A model generated the notes under the pieces. The model searched no databases. It saw nothing but the letters and a program-made list of their open reading frames with translations, and was not told where the DNA came from. From positions 117,843-181,842 of the forward strand of contig NZ_JACJSG010000011.1 in the NCBI RefSeq assembly GCF_014697625.1: 64,000 nucleotides of DNA, written 5' to 3'. A program made the translations under genes and the position numbers. This DNA is from Anabaena azotica FACHB-119. Its GTDB lineage: Bacteria > Cyanobacteriota > Cyanobacteriia > Cyanobacteriales > Nostocaceae. Shown one piece after another: positions 52,518-62,900 of this stretch. Each line of letters starts with the position of its first letter. The first letter of the stretch is position 1.

Positions 52518-54266
52518 TTATGCTACCAACTCAGGCTGAGGTATTAAACTATTAATAGTCTGACGAATCTCGGCAATAGTTTGTAATTGATAGTCACCTG
52601 TCTCTTGAACTTGAGCTAGAGATTCGCTAATTCCTTGCAATTTTTGGCGTAACTTATCTACACCATCTTGGACTGGTTGTAGTGCTTCTTGATAAAGATT
52701 GATCCGACACCAACATTCAGCCGTTGCTGTTTTTAAAGACAGTAAATCAGACTCTATCTTTTTCAGTTCTTGTTGCTTTTCTTCGAGGTCATGAACTTGA
52801 TTATCCAGCATTCCTTGATCTAGCTCGATCGCCGCACGCATCTGTTCAATTTCTCGTTCCAGTTGCTGTAATTCCTGGGATTGTTTTTGTCGCTGAGTTT
52901 CGATTTGTAACAGAATCGGGCTAAAATCAATGCTATTATCTTCTTCGCTACTTGCAACAGGTTTTCCTTGCCGCCGTAGCAGTACATTTTGGTGTTGCTG
53001 AATATACTTTTGCCTAGCTAACAAACTACGCCGTTGTCCGACTAAAGTTTCATTGAGCATCTGATACAAGTCTTGTTCCTCTGCCAATTCCGTTTGCAAA
53101 TTAACCAAATCTTGTGCAGATGCTTGTTTAATTTTTTGTTGTAATTCTTCTATGGTTTGTTGTTTATATGTCAGTTCTTGTTCTTGGTCATGGACAAAGC
53201 TGGAATCTATTTGCAATTTATCTGTTAAGTCTTGAATTGTCTTTTGTAATTCATCCAAAGACATTTTTTCCAGCGCTTGCACATCAACTTTTTGGAAAGG
53301 CATCATATTACCAGAACTGGCAGCCAAAGAGTTAATCTGTTGATATAACGCTTCTTGAGATTGTAACTGCTCTTTGAGAATGCGCTGGTTTTCTTGTTTG
53401 CCTGCAAGAGAAGCTGTATTTACTTTTAATTGAGCAGTTTGCTGGTGTAAAGAATCTTGTGCTTGTTTGAATGAATTTTGGCGATCGCTATATGTTTGCT
53501 CTAGTTGACTAACTTCCTCTTGCTTTTGATTAACTACAGTTTTTTGTTGTTCGAGATTTTGCCAATGAGGATTAAGAGTAGCTTGCTGTTTTTCGACTAA
53601 TTCAAAAGCTTGCTGCAAGTGTTCTCTGACAGTTTCCGTAGGAGCAATACGACTAGACAAGCGCTCAAGTAATTCGCTCATCTCCTTAGTTTGCTCTGCA
53701 TCCAAAACATTCCCTTCTTGCAGACGCTCCTCTAGGCGACGCTGTTCACCCCGTAAATGCTCCCAAGCACCTTCTAATTCTTGGCGGTTGCGTTCAATTT
53801 CTGCTTGCAACTTTTCAATTTGCTCGCGGGATGAGTCCACTTCCTGTTTTTGCGCTTCTAGGCGTTGGAACTCATCTTCCATTTCGTGTAACTGTTCCAG
53901 CCGAGCCTCCATATCCATTTCCCGGCGGTTCAATTCCTGGGCCTGGAATGTCAGCGACTCTTTCCACTGGTCAATTTCGTCTTCTTTTAGCTTATATTTT
54001 TCTAATTGTCGGGAAAAGTTCTGCAAAATGTTGACCAGAGGTCTACCTGCTTCTTGTAGCCTCTGCACTTGGCGATTTGGTGTTAGTTCCACCAAAACCA
54101 GTGCGCCATCATTTAATTTACTAGCTTCATCAGCTGCAATTACTTCTTCCGACACAGTACTCCAATTCTGGTCGGTTCGCTGACAAGCCAGGAGTTTCAA
54201 TTCAGTTTTAGAACTACCACCTAGTAAGCCGCCCTTCTGCTTTTGTACTTCTGCTAAATACAGCAC
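52518..54266 (-). CDS. hmpF: Pilus motility taxis protein HmpF
   Basis: A 582-residue protein with a GTG start (AGGAAAAGCGGT just before). The N-terminal 80 residues (LYLAEVQKQKGGLLGGSSKTELKLLACQR...) are the HmpF signature; the rest is one long coiled coil rich in Gln, Glu and Leu. HmpF is needed for type IV pilus gliding of Nostoc hormogonia and sits dynamically at the leading poles. Divergent from hmpA, as in the known hmp locus. Confidence 0.88.
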   Translation of the reverse strand: MLYLAEVQKQKGGLLGGSSKTELKLLACQRTDQNWSTVSEEVIAADEASKLNDGALVLVELTPNRQVQRLQEAGRPLVNILQNFSRQLEKYKLKEDEIDQWKESLTFQAQELNRREMDMEARLEQLHEMEDEFQRLEAQKQEVDSSREQIEKLQAEIERNRQELEGAWEHLRGEQRRLEERLQEGNVLDAEQTKEMSELLERLSSRIAPTETVREHLQQAFELVEKQQATLNPHWQNLEQQKTVVNQKQEEVSQLEQTYSDRQNSFKQAQDSLHQQTAQLKVNTASLAGKQENQRILKEQLQSQEALYQQINSLAASSGNMMPFQKVDVQALEKMSLDELQKTIQDLTDKLQIDSSFVHDQEQELTYKQQTIEELQQKIKQASAQDLVNLQTELAEEQDLYQMLNETLVGQRRSLLARQKYIQQHQNVLLRRQGKPVASSEEDNSIDFSPILLQIETQRQKQSQELQQLEREIEQMRAAIELDQGMLDNQVHDLEEKQQELKKIESDLLSLKTATAECWCRINLYQEALQPVQDGVDKLRQKLQGISESLAQVQETGDYQLQTIAEIRQTINSLIPQPELVA

Positions 54267-54331
54267 ACCGCTTTTCCTCTTGTGTACTTAAAAGTCTGTG
54301 TTTTGAGATATACCTTATATAATCTGCTAAA

Positions 54332-54368
54332 TTGTCTAATTTCGCCACAAATGAGCGAAATTAGACAA
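54332..54368. promoter_or_regulatory. 14-bp perfect palindrome between hmpF and hmpA
   Basis: TTGTCTAATTTCGC (54332-54345) and GCGAAATTAGACAA (54355-54368) form a perfect inverted repeat with a 9-base centre, in the shared promoter region. There is no T run on either side, so an operator or RNA structure fits better than a terminator. Confidence 0.5.
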
Positions 54369-54618
54369 ACAAAACTAATTATAGACGTTATGCTAACGTC
54401 TTCATTTTTATAACAGGTAATAGCTTGTTGTCTTTAATATTGTGTACTTGTGGCGGTTACGATGACTTCCGTGTTATCACTAACTTTATCTCAATTTTAT
54501 TAAGGAAATTTACAGCTTCAGGGTAAATATATTCTCTAGGTTGTGGAAAAAATGGGGAAATGGGGAAGCAGGGGAGAAAAATTAATGACTATTGACTATT
54601 GACTCTGGACTAACTTAA

Positions 54619-55812
54619 ATGCAAGGAAATTTAAATGAAATTGACATTCGCAGTATTCTGCAATTGATTGAATTAGGTCAGCGAACTGGGCAACTTTTGA
54701 TTGAAGCTCCTAGTTTTTACGGGAGTAACAGGGCTGAGGGGGAAGATGCAGAGGTTAATTATTCGGGGAAATACCAGCAACATTATTGGTTGGTCTTTTT
54801 TCTCAATGGTCGAATTATCTACTGTCAAGCTGGGGATAGTTTGTCACGAATTGATGATTATTTACGCCATCATCGCGTAGATACGGGTTTAGAGCAGCAG
54901 CAACTTGCTAGCTTAGGTGAACATAATCCTTCAGAATATGAATATCTATGGTTATTGTTAGAGGAGAATTTCATCAGCCCGAAAATAGCCGAGAATATAG
55001 GCTACCGCTTGATTTGTGAGACATTGTTTGACTTGCTGAGTTTACGGGAAGGTTATTTTATCTTCTGTCAGGATACAGCGATCGCACCCCAATTAACTAG
55101 CTGGGAGATTTCGCCCTTAGTTACTCAAATCACCCAACAGTTACAAGGCTGGAATCAGCTATCTCCATATATTCACTCCCCAGAGCAATTACTAGTGTTA
55201 GCTGACAGAGTTCACAACTCATCACTCCCACAAGCCACAATTACTAAACTCAAGCAATGGGCTGATGGGAAAACTACCTTACGTCAATTAGCGCGTTATC
55301 TCAACCGAGACATCTTGACAGTTGCCAAAGTCATCTATCCTTATGTACAACAAGGTTGGTTAAAACTAACCAGCGCACAAACAAATAACTCGCAAAACAA
55401 CCAACTAGTACAAGGTCAAAAGAAAGCCAAAATCTTATGTATTGACGATACCAAAAGCATTTGTCAAACTGTAGAGTCTGCTTTGCAAGCACAAGGCTAT
55501 GAAGCGATGGGCTGCACTTTACCGGAAATAATCGCTTTAACTAATCCCCTAGAGGCTTTGAGTCTAATTTCCCAACTCCAGCCCAATTTAGTTTTATGCG
55601 ACATCACCACACCACAATTGAATGGTTATGAAATTTGCGCCATGCTCCGCCAATCTCAAGTTTTTCGGTATATACCGATGATTATGTTGACTAGTAAAGA
55701 TAAATTTATAGATCGAGTTAGAGCTAGGATGGCCGGTGTCAGTGACTATTTGATCAAACCTTTTAATAATGATGAATTACTCATGCTGGTAAAGAAATAC
55801 ATCAGAGGCTAG
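54619..55812 (+). CDS. hmpA: PatA-family response regulator (HmpA)
   Basis: A 397-residue protein. The N-terminus MQGNLNEIDIRSILQLIELGQRTGQLLIEA is a PATAN (DUF4388) domain, followed by a helical middle part. The C-terminal receiver (about 272-395) has ILCIDDTKS, the phospho-Asp in VLCDITTPQLNG, Thr in IMLTSKD and Lys in LIKPF. PatA-type regulators open the chemotaxis clusters of cyanobacteria (PilG/HmpA position). First gene of hmpABCDE, with 316 bp before hmpB. Confidence 0.87.
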   Translation: MQGNLNEIDIRSILQLIELGQRTGQLLIEAPSFYGSNRAEGEDAEVNYSGKYQQHYWLVFFLNGRIIYCQAGDSLSRIDDYLRHHRVDTGLEQQQLASLGEHNPSEYEYLWLLLEENFISPKIAENIGYRLICETLFDLLSLREGYFIFCQDTAIAPQLTSWEISPLVTQITQQLQGWNQLSPYIHSPEQLLVLADRVHNSSLPQATITKLKQWADGKTTLRQLARYLNRDILTVAKVIYPYVQQGWLKLTSAQTNNSQNNQLVQGQKKAKILCIDDTKSICQTVESALQAQGYEAMGCTLPEIIALTNPLEALSLISQLQPNLVLCDITTPQLNGYEICAMLRQSQVFRYIPMIMLTSKDKFIDRVRARMAGVSDYLIKPFNNDELLMLVKKYIRG

Positions 55813-56128
55813 GGACTGGGGACTGGTGGTTCGGCTGCGCTCACCAACCGGGACTGGGGACTGGGGACTGGGAATTAGTCAAAAAATCAAAATCTTTCTT
55901 ATGTAACCCCTAACCTCAGCGACTCTAACCCCTAACCCCTACTTTGGTCTTGTTAATTTTATAAAAGATGAGGTAAAAAATGTTATCAAAGAATGAACCT
56001 ACTCCGAGTCAAAGTATTATCTAGACAATTAACCAAAAAAATAAAATTAATTTATACAGTAATTTTTGCGGGGAGATCAGGGAATGTTCCAAACAGGAAC
56101 GTCTACATCAGGAGGTAGATAGCCATTT
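55813..56128. other. Gap between hmpA and hmpB
   Basis: It holds GGGGACT repeats with an embedded TTCGGCTGCGCTCACC segment. Just before hmpB there is a hairpin GTTCC/GGAAC (about 56085-56100) and a strong AGGAGG (about 56110). An extra promoter for hmpB onward is possible. Confidence 0.45.
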
Positions 56129-56494
56129 ATGAGTAAAGTTCTGATTGTGGAAGACAGTCTTGCACAGAGGGAGATGATTACAGACCTCCTGAAGGCTAGC
56201 GGCTTAACAGTCACTCATGCAACCGACGGATTAGAAGCATTAGAGGCGATTCAAGAAGAACCTCCCGATCTAGTCGTCTTGGATATTGTGATGCCGAAAA
56301 TGAACGGCTATGAGCTTTGTCGGCGATTGAAGTCAGATCCAAAAACCCAAAATGTCCCTGTAGTGATGTGTTCTTCTAAAGGGGAAGAATTTGATCGCTA
56401 CTGGGGAATGAAACAAGGTGCGGATGCTTATATAGCCAAACCCTTCCAACCTACTGAATTGGTGGGAACAGTCAAACAACTACTGCGAGGATAA
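56129..56494 (+). CDS. hmpB: CheY-like response regulator (HmpB)
   Basis: A 121-residue single receiver domain: VLIVEDSLAQ (acidic pocket about 5-8), phospho-Asp in LVVLDIVMPKMNG (about 52), Ser in VVMCSSKGEE and Lys in YIAKPFQP (about 105). Expected to be phosphorylated by HmpE and act on the pilus machinery. It starts a tight run: hmpC follows by 13 bp. Confidence 0.92.
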   Translation: MSKVLIVEDSLAQREMITDLLKASGLTVTHATDGLEALEAIQEEPPDLVVLDIVMPKMNGYELCRRLKSDPKTQNVPVVMCSSKGEEFDRYWGMKQGADAYIAKPFQPTELVGTVKQLLRG

Positions 56495-56507
56495 GGATGA
56501 AAACAAC

Positions 56508-57038
56508 ATGGTCAGCAAACCGGACTTTTTAAATGGTAGTGGTCAAGACCATTTCCGTCCTGAATTACAAGTTGAAAGTCCCGAAGGTGAGTTACATTTA
56601 CGGTTTTATATTCCCTCGCATCAGGAGTTTGCACTACCCGCAACTGGTATCCGAGAGGTGATGGAACTGAGTCCTGATAGAATTACCCCGATTCCTAATG
56701 CTTCTCCCTTACTTTTGGGTACTCTAAATCTACGAGGTCGAGTAATTTGGGTAGCTGATTTGGGTCAATTTCTAGGGGAAGTAACTCCGCTAAACACAGA
56801 TAGGGCAGAAATCCCGGTGATTGCTGTACAAGAGCAAGACACCATCGTAGGTTTAGCAGTGGAAACAGTCGGTGGTATGGATTGGCTCGATGTACAAAAT
56901 CTGATGCCGCCTACAAACACACCGGATACTATGGCTCCCTTTTTGCGGGGAGAGTGGTTATTAGAAACTAACAACAACCAGTCTCTAAGACTACTTGACC
57001 AAACAGCAATTTTGCGGAGTGCGAGGTGGGCAGGATGA
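56508..57038 (+). CDS. hmpC: CheW-like adaptor (HmpC)
   Basis: A 176-residue CheW domain. [48 protein letters not shown], and [15 protein letters not shown] (parts) are the usual blocks. It couples the receptor HmpD to the kinase HmpE. Its TGA overlaps an ATG (57035) of the next frame, so the two genes are translationally coupled. Confidence 0.92.
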   Translation: MVSKPDFLNGSGQDHFRPELQVESPEGELHLRFYIPSHQEFALPATGIREVMELSPDRITPIPNASPLLLGTLNLRGRVIWVADLGQFLGEVTPLNTDRAEIPVIAVQEQDTIVGLAVETVGGMDWLDVQNLMPPTNTPDTMAPFLRGEWLLETNNNQSLRLLDQTAILRSARWAG

Positions 57039-57055
57039 AATTGGGAGGGGAGCAA

Positions 57056-59884
57056 ATGGCAGCAAGTATAGACAAATACCTCGAAAAATATCACCAGGCT
57101 AGTACGGCCTACGCGCAACATAAATATGACGTTGCCGCTAGTTTAGTTGATCAGGTCGTGGAAAACGTACCAGATGAACCGAATTTTCATTTATTGCGGG
57201 GTCACGTCTACTATGTTCTGCACAAGTTCGAGGTGGCAATAGCAGAATATGAAAAAGTCATAGAGTTGACGGATGATTTTGAACTAATTGGCATGGCTCA
57301 AAATGGTCTAAACAATATTAGCGAATATCAACAAGTAATTGCCGAACAGGGGATTGGGAGTAGCGAGTCAATAGATTTAGGGGCATTTGCGTTTAAAGAG
57401 CCTGAAGAATCAGAATTAGAAGATTTGGGATCAATTGGCGATTTTGATAACAACAGTTTAGATTTGAACTCTTTAGAAGAATCAGTGGATAGCACAGATG
57501 AATTATCTTTAGATAATCCATTTGCTACACCTATAGATAGCATTTCTTTGGAAAATCCTACCGAGTCTATAGAATCTATACCAGCTTTTAGTGATAATCC
57601 TTTTGCTTTAGATATTGGGCAGCAAGAACCACAAAATTCAGACGCTCAGTCAGGAAAAAAAGAATTAGAATTACCTCTTTTTTGGCAGGAAGATAGTGTT
57701 GATACTATTTCTGTAGATAGTGGAGATTCGTCAAGCGATCGCCCAAGCAATCTTGACTCACCTTTTGCCGAATTTGACACAACTCACAGTTTTATTGGAC
57801 AAGCTTCTGTAAGTGAGTTCTTAAGAGAAAGCAGCCAAGAGGAATCACCTAAAACCAGTAAGCAAGAATTGAGTAACGGCTCAATACCTCTAGAAAATTT
57901 GACTGATGAGAGTTTAGATCATATTGCTCATTCTGACTCAAATAATTGGTTAGAGGAAATAGCCTCTCAAGAGGAAATATTACAATCACCAACATCGGGT
58001 AATAGTGGCTTCATTATGAAATCCCCGTCATCTGCCAATAGTGTTACAGAGGAGATGAGTAAGTTTGATGTTGATGAAAGTTTTGATTTTGAAGCCTTTG
58101 AATCGGCTTTTGGGTCAGAAGCTGCATCAATTGATGAAGATAAGAATGCTGTATTCAGTAAGGAAAATTCTAAAAGTAATATTGAGTTTTTAGATGACTT
58201 TGATGAATTTGATGATTTAGGTAATATTCCCGGATTTGATTTAGTGGAAGCTGATTCTAGCTTCAGTGATGTGATGCTTTCCAGTTCGGCGGACGTTAAT
58301 AGCATTCCCAAAAGCAAAGCTGTAGAGGCTGTAAATGATGCTATAGACCGCGACGAAGAACTATTTACCATCACTGGTTCCCAAGAAGCAGTACCAATAT
58401 TTAACCAATCAGATGTTTCCAAGGTAGAAGCTAATGTCAGCGTTGAGCAAGGCTGGTTAGCACCATTAGAAAATGCTTCTTTAGACAGAAAACCTTGGTT
58501 AGTTGCGGGTACAGTCGGCGTATTTTCCGCTTTGATGGTAGCTGTAGTTAGCTTTGGTGCGACTAACATTGCTCGACCCGAACAACGGGAATCTGTACGT
58601 AACACGGGTTGGGCGATGTCATTAGCAGCAGGGTTGACAGGTTTTGCTACAGCCGCCTTTATGGGGAACGTCACCCTCAAACAAATCCGCCGCACCACTA
58701 AGGATTTACAAGCACAATTTGATGCTGTGCGTCAAGGGAGTTTGAATGTCCAAGCCACGGTGTTTTCGGAAGATGAACTAGGACAGTTAGCGGCTGGCTT
58801 TAATGAAATGGCGCGGGTAATTTTTACTACCACCAATGAAGCTCAACGCAAAGCTGATGAGCAAGAAGAAGCTAAGGAAAATTTACAACGTCAAGTAATT
58901 CGCTTACTAGATGACGTGGAAGGCGCAGCTAGGGGTGATTTGACGGTGCAAGCGGAAGTGACAGCCGACGTGCTGGGAGCCGTTGCGGATGCTTTTAACT
59001 TGACAATTCAAAACCTGCGGGACATTGTACAGCAGGTGAAGGTGGCGGCGAAGGAAGTTACCAAGGGGGCGACAAATTCGGAAACCTTTGCGAGAGCTTT
59101 GTCAAGTGACGCTTTACGTCAAGCCGAAGAGTTGGGTGTCACCTTAAATTCTGTGCAGGTGATGACTGACTCGATTCAACGGGTGGCGGAAGCCGCTAGG
59201 GAAGCTGAGAAAGTGGCGCGTGATGCTAGTACGATCGCTCTCAAAGGTGGCGAAGCAGTGGAAAATACTGTGGCAGGTATTTTAGAAATTCGAGAAACTG
59301 TAGCAGAAACTACCCGCAAAGTAAAACGTCTGGCGGAATCTTCGCAGGAAATTTCTAAGATTGTGGCTTTGATTTCTCAGATTGCTTCTCGTACCAACTT
59401 ACTCGCACTCAACGCCAGTATTGAGGCGGCGCGGGCGGGAGAAGCCGGACGCGGGTTTGCGATCGTTGCCGATGAAGTCCGCCAGTTAGCGGATAAATCA
59501 GCCAAATCCTTAAAGGAAATTGAGCAGATTGTGATGCAAATCCAGAGCGAAACAGGCTCCGTAATGACCGCAATGGAAGAAGGCACACAACAGGTAATAA
59601 AAGGTACAATCCTGGCGGAAGAAGCCAAGCGATCGCTAGAAAATATCATTCAAGTAGCAAACCGCATCGACAGTTTAGTACGCTCAATTACTACCGATAC
59701 CGTAGAACAAACGGAAACATCCCGCGCTGTGGCTCAGGTAATGCAATCGGTGGAATTAACAGCTCAAGAAACTTCCCAGGAAGCACAACGAGTTTCCGGT
59801 GCGCTGCAAAACCTAGTGGGTGTATCCCGCGATTTGATTTCTTCCGTAGAACGTTTCCGCGTGGAAACAATGGAAACAAGGTAA
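57056..59884 (+). CDS. hmpD: Methyl-accepting chemotaxis protein (HmpD)
   Basis: A 942-residue receptor. I start at ATG 57056, six bases after GGGAGGGGAG; ATG 57035, which overlaps the hmpC stop, is an alternative. Residues about 1-95 hold a TPR-like unit ([26 protein letters not shown]). About 100-470 is a long acidic Ser/Asp-rich linker with [11 protein letters not shown] repeats. Two hydrophobic segments follow (about 490-515 and 535-555). The rest has two HAMP units and the MCP signal tip [38 protein letters not shown] (in pieces) near 785-825. There is no extracytoplasmic sensor of note, so input probably comes through the cytoplasmic N-part. Confidence 0.9.
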   Translation: MAASIDKYLEKYHQASTAYAQHKYDVAASLVDQVVENVPDEPNFHLLRGHVYYVLHKFEVAIAEYEKVIELTDDFELIGMAQNGLNNISEYQQVIAEQGIGSSESIDLGAFAFKEPEESELEDLGSIGDFDNNSLDLNSLEESVDSTDELSLDNPFATPIDSISLENPTESIESIPAFSDNPFALDIGQQEPQNSDAQSGKKELELPLFWQEDSVDTISVDSGDSSSDRPSNLDSPFAEFDTTHSFIGQASVSEFLRESSQEESPKTSKQELSNGSIPLENLTDESLDHIAHSDSNNWLEEIASQEEILQSPTSGNSGFIMKSPSSANSVTEEMSKFDVDESFDFEAFESAFGSEAASIDEDKNAVFSKENSKSNIEFLDDFDEFDDLGNIPGFDLVEADSSFSDVMLSSSADVNSIPKSKAVEAVNDAIDRDEELFTITGSQEAVPIFNQSDVSKVEANVSVEQGWLAPLENASLDRKPWLVAGTVGVFSALMVAVVSFGATNIARPEQRESVRNTGWAMSLAAGLTGFATAAFMGNVTLKQIRRTTKDLQAQFDAVRQGSLNVQATVFSEDELGQLAAGFNEMARVIFTTTNEAQRKADEQEEAKENLQRQVIRLLDDVEGAARGDLTVQAEVTADVLGAVADAFNLTIQNLRDIVQQVKVAAKEVTKGATNSETFARALSSDALRQAEELGVTLNSVQVMTDSIQRVAEAAREAEKVARDASTIALKGGEAVENTVAGILEIRETVAETTRKVKRLAESSQEISKIVALISQIASRTNLLALNASIEAARAGEAGRGFAIVADEVRQLADKSAKSLKEIEQIVMQIQSETGSVMTAMEEGTQQVIKGTILAEEAKRSLENIIQVANRIDSLVRSITTDTVEQTETSRAVAQVMQSVELTAQETSQEAQRVSGALQNLVGVSRDLISSVERFRVETMETR

Positions 59885-59984
59885 TTAGTCATTAGTCATT
59901 AGTCATTAGTCATTAGTCATTAGTCAATGGCTGAAGATGTGGGGCAAATGACGGTTTAATACTTCAGCACTGAGAATTTGACCT

Positions 59985-62900
59985 ATGCTGCCGGAACAAC
60001 AACAGAGGATTTTAGGCTACTTTATTGAAGAGGCGAGAGATCACCTAAATACAATCGAACAGGGATTACTCAATCTTCAGAGTACCTTGAACGACCCGGA
60101 AATGATCAACGAAGTTTTCCGGGCGGCTCACTCCATTAAAGGGGGTGCTGCAATGCTTGGCTTGACTAGCATTCAGCACACCTCTCACCGTTTGGAGGAT
60201 TGTTTTAAAGTTCTCAAAGAGAATCCAATTCGAGTTGACCAAAAATTAGAATCTCTATTTCTCGGTGTTTCCGATACCCTGAAGGCTTTATTAGAACAGT
60301 TAAGCGGGCCGTTTGGTTTATCAGAAGAAGCGGCTAACACTTTGATGTCGGAAACAGAACCGGTTTTTCAATGGCTACATGAGCATTTGGAATTACTGGT
60401 GCAAAAAGGTGTTGGTGGCGGAGTTAGTGAACATCTAGCCACTCAGCCGTACCCCGCAGATAGTGTGGGTACACTGACAGAAATCTTTTTCCGCCAAGAT
60501 GGGGGGAATACGGGAGGAGAAATCTACAGAACTACGCCAGTTAAGCCAACATATGCGCCAGTTAGTGCAGCTGATCAATGGGGTGAGTTTCAAGCTCAGG
60601 TGTTACAAACACTGAGGGAAATGTTGCAATTATTTAAGCAACCAGCAACACCAGCTACTCGACAACATTTGCAGGACTGCTGTAATGATTTGGTCAAAAT
60701 AGGTAAAACATGGAATTTGCCGAACTGGTGTAATTTATGTAAAGCCTCAGCTAATGCGATCGCTAATCAAGAAAATACCTACCTGACTTTAGCTAAAATT
60801 GTCATTACAGAAATTAAACAGGGGCAAGAATTAGTTCTGCAAGGTAGAGAACCGGAAATTACAATTAGTCACCGCCTAGAAGCACTCTGGGGTTTTCCCG
60901 AAATGCCATTATTAGAAGTGGCTCAAAATCTACTTGGTGATGTTCCCATTATTGTCAATCAGTCATTTATAGAACCTGTCGCTCTCGAACTCGAAGCTCC
61001 CATTGCACTACCAACAGATAGTGTTACTAGCCTAACTGAAATCTCCGAGCAACTTGAACCTCAAAATGTAACCTCACAAAACTACACAACAGCAAATATT
61101 TTATTTGATAGCGAAGACCATACATTACATAGTACTAGCAAAATTCACACTCACGGCCCAGAAGTAGGATTAGCTGAGTTAAATACTCTTGCTGATTTGT
61201 TTGAAGGTGAGACACCAGAACTAGATGAAACATGGCAACAAGAAGAAATTCTTAATATTACAGATGCTGGTGACTTAAGAGGAGAAATTAGGGAAATTGA
61301 AAATGAAGAAATTGATAGCGATATAGCTGATTTTCTCTCACTGGATGACGAGAGAGAAGCACCTCAAATTAGCAGCATCCATGAAGAAATTGATAGCGAT
61401 ATAGCTGAGTTTCTCTCACTGAATGACGAAAAAGAAGCACCTCAAATTAGCAGCATCCATGAAGAAATTGATAGCGATATAGCTGAGTTTCTCTCACTGG
61501 ATGACGAGAGAGAAACACCTCAAATTAGCAGCATCCATGAAGAAATTGATAGCGATATAGCTGAGTTTCTCTCACTGGATGACGAGAAAGAAGAAATTCA
61601 AAATGATACAAGTAATTCGGAAAATTTAAGTTTAATATTTGGTGATAACTTCTTAGGACAAGATAATCAAGAATCGCAAAATTTATTTAAAGCGCCAATT
61701 ACTGCTGGAGAAATATTACAAGAAACTAGAGAAAAAGCCAATAAATTACCAGATGCTGATGATGTTATAGATGATTTATTGGAATTAAGCTTCGATGAAG
61801 ATAGTTCAACCTTACCATCAGTAGCGATTGACAGTGATAATTTATTCTTAGAAAAAGATATAAATGTAGATAGCTTAGAAGAGGTAAAATTATCCCATGA
61901 TTCAGAACCCAAGCTGATAACGCCAACGAAAGATTCATCGTTAAGTAATTTATTTAATGACTTAGAAGCAAGTCCTCTACTATCTAAAGATGAATCAGAA
62001 CTCAATGATTTATTTGATTTGCCATCAGCCACAATATCAGAATTTGCACAAACAGAAGATGATTTAGACAATTTCTGGGATTCTGCAACAGAAGATGAAT
62101 CAGAGCAATTAATAGAAGCTGTATTACAGGAAGATATAGCTCAGGCTTTAGAAGAAAGTTTATTTGCGGCTGTGGCTTCTAGCGATATCTATGCTGAAAG
62201 TCAACAATCGATATCGACCAGTTTTGACCCTGAAGATTTAGATATCACTTTCCTACAAGAAGAGGAAGAGTTAGATTTAATCTTCTCATCAGATACTGAA
62301 AATGATTTATTTGGAGAATTGAGCGCCAATGATTCTAGTATTAGCGCTGATATTCAGTTGCGTGAAGGCGATCGCAAAATTTCTCCCCCTGAGATTCATA
62401 ATTTTTCACAACAACCAGAAGCATTAGATTTTGTTCCCGAATTTACTACTCAGGTTCAAGAATTCTCTTCAGTTACTGACTTAGAAGTTGATTTATTTAA
62501 TGAAATCAATGGCGATGCTACAGCACTGGAAAGTACAGAAAATGTAGAGAACAATGATTTATTCGTAACTGCTAATACTCTAGATTTACAACAACCAGAA
62601 GCAGTTATTGAACATTCATCATCAACAGTTGAACCAACAAGTGAAATTGAGTTAGGAGATGATTTACTAATCACAAATTCTGATTTATCAGAGCTAACTG
62701 ATGACCTAACAGATATCACCTTTGAGGATACAAGTGATTTCGCTAGGGTAGAGACATTTATCGAGTTTTCTGCGCCAACAGTAGAAGACAACAGCGAATT
62801 TAAGTTAAATGATGATTTACTAATTACAGATGCTGATTCATCAGAGTTAACAAGTGAACTGACAGATATCACTTTTGAGTCTACAGATGATTTAGGTATT

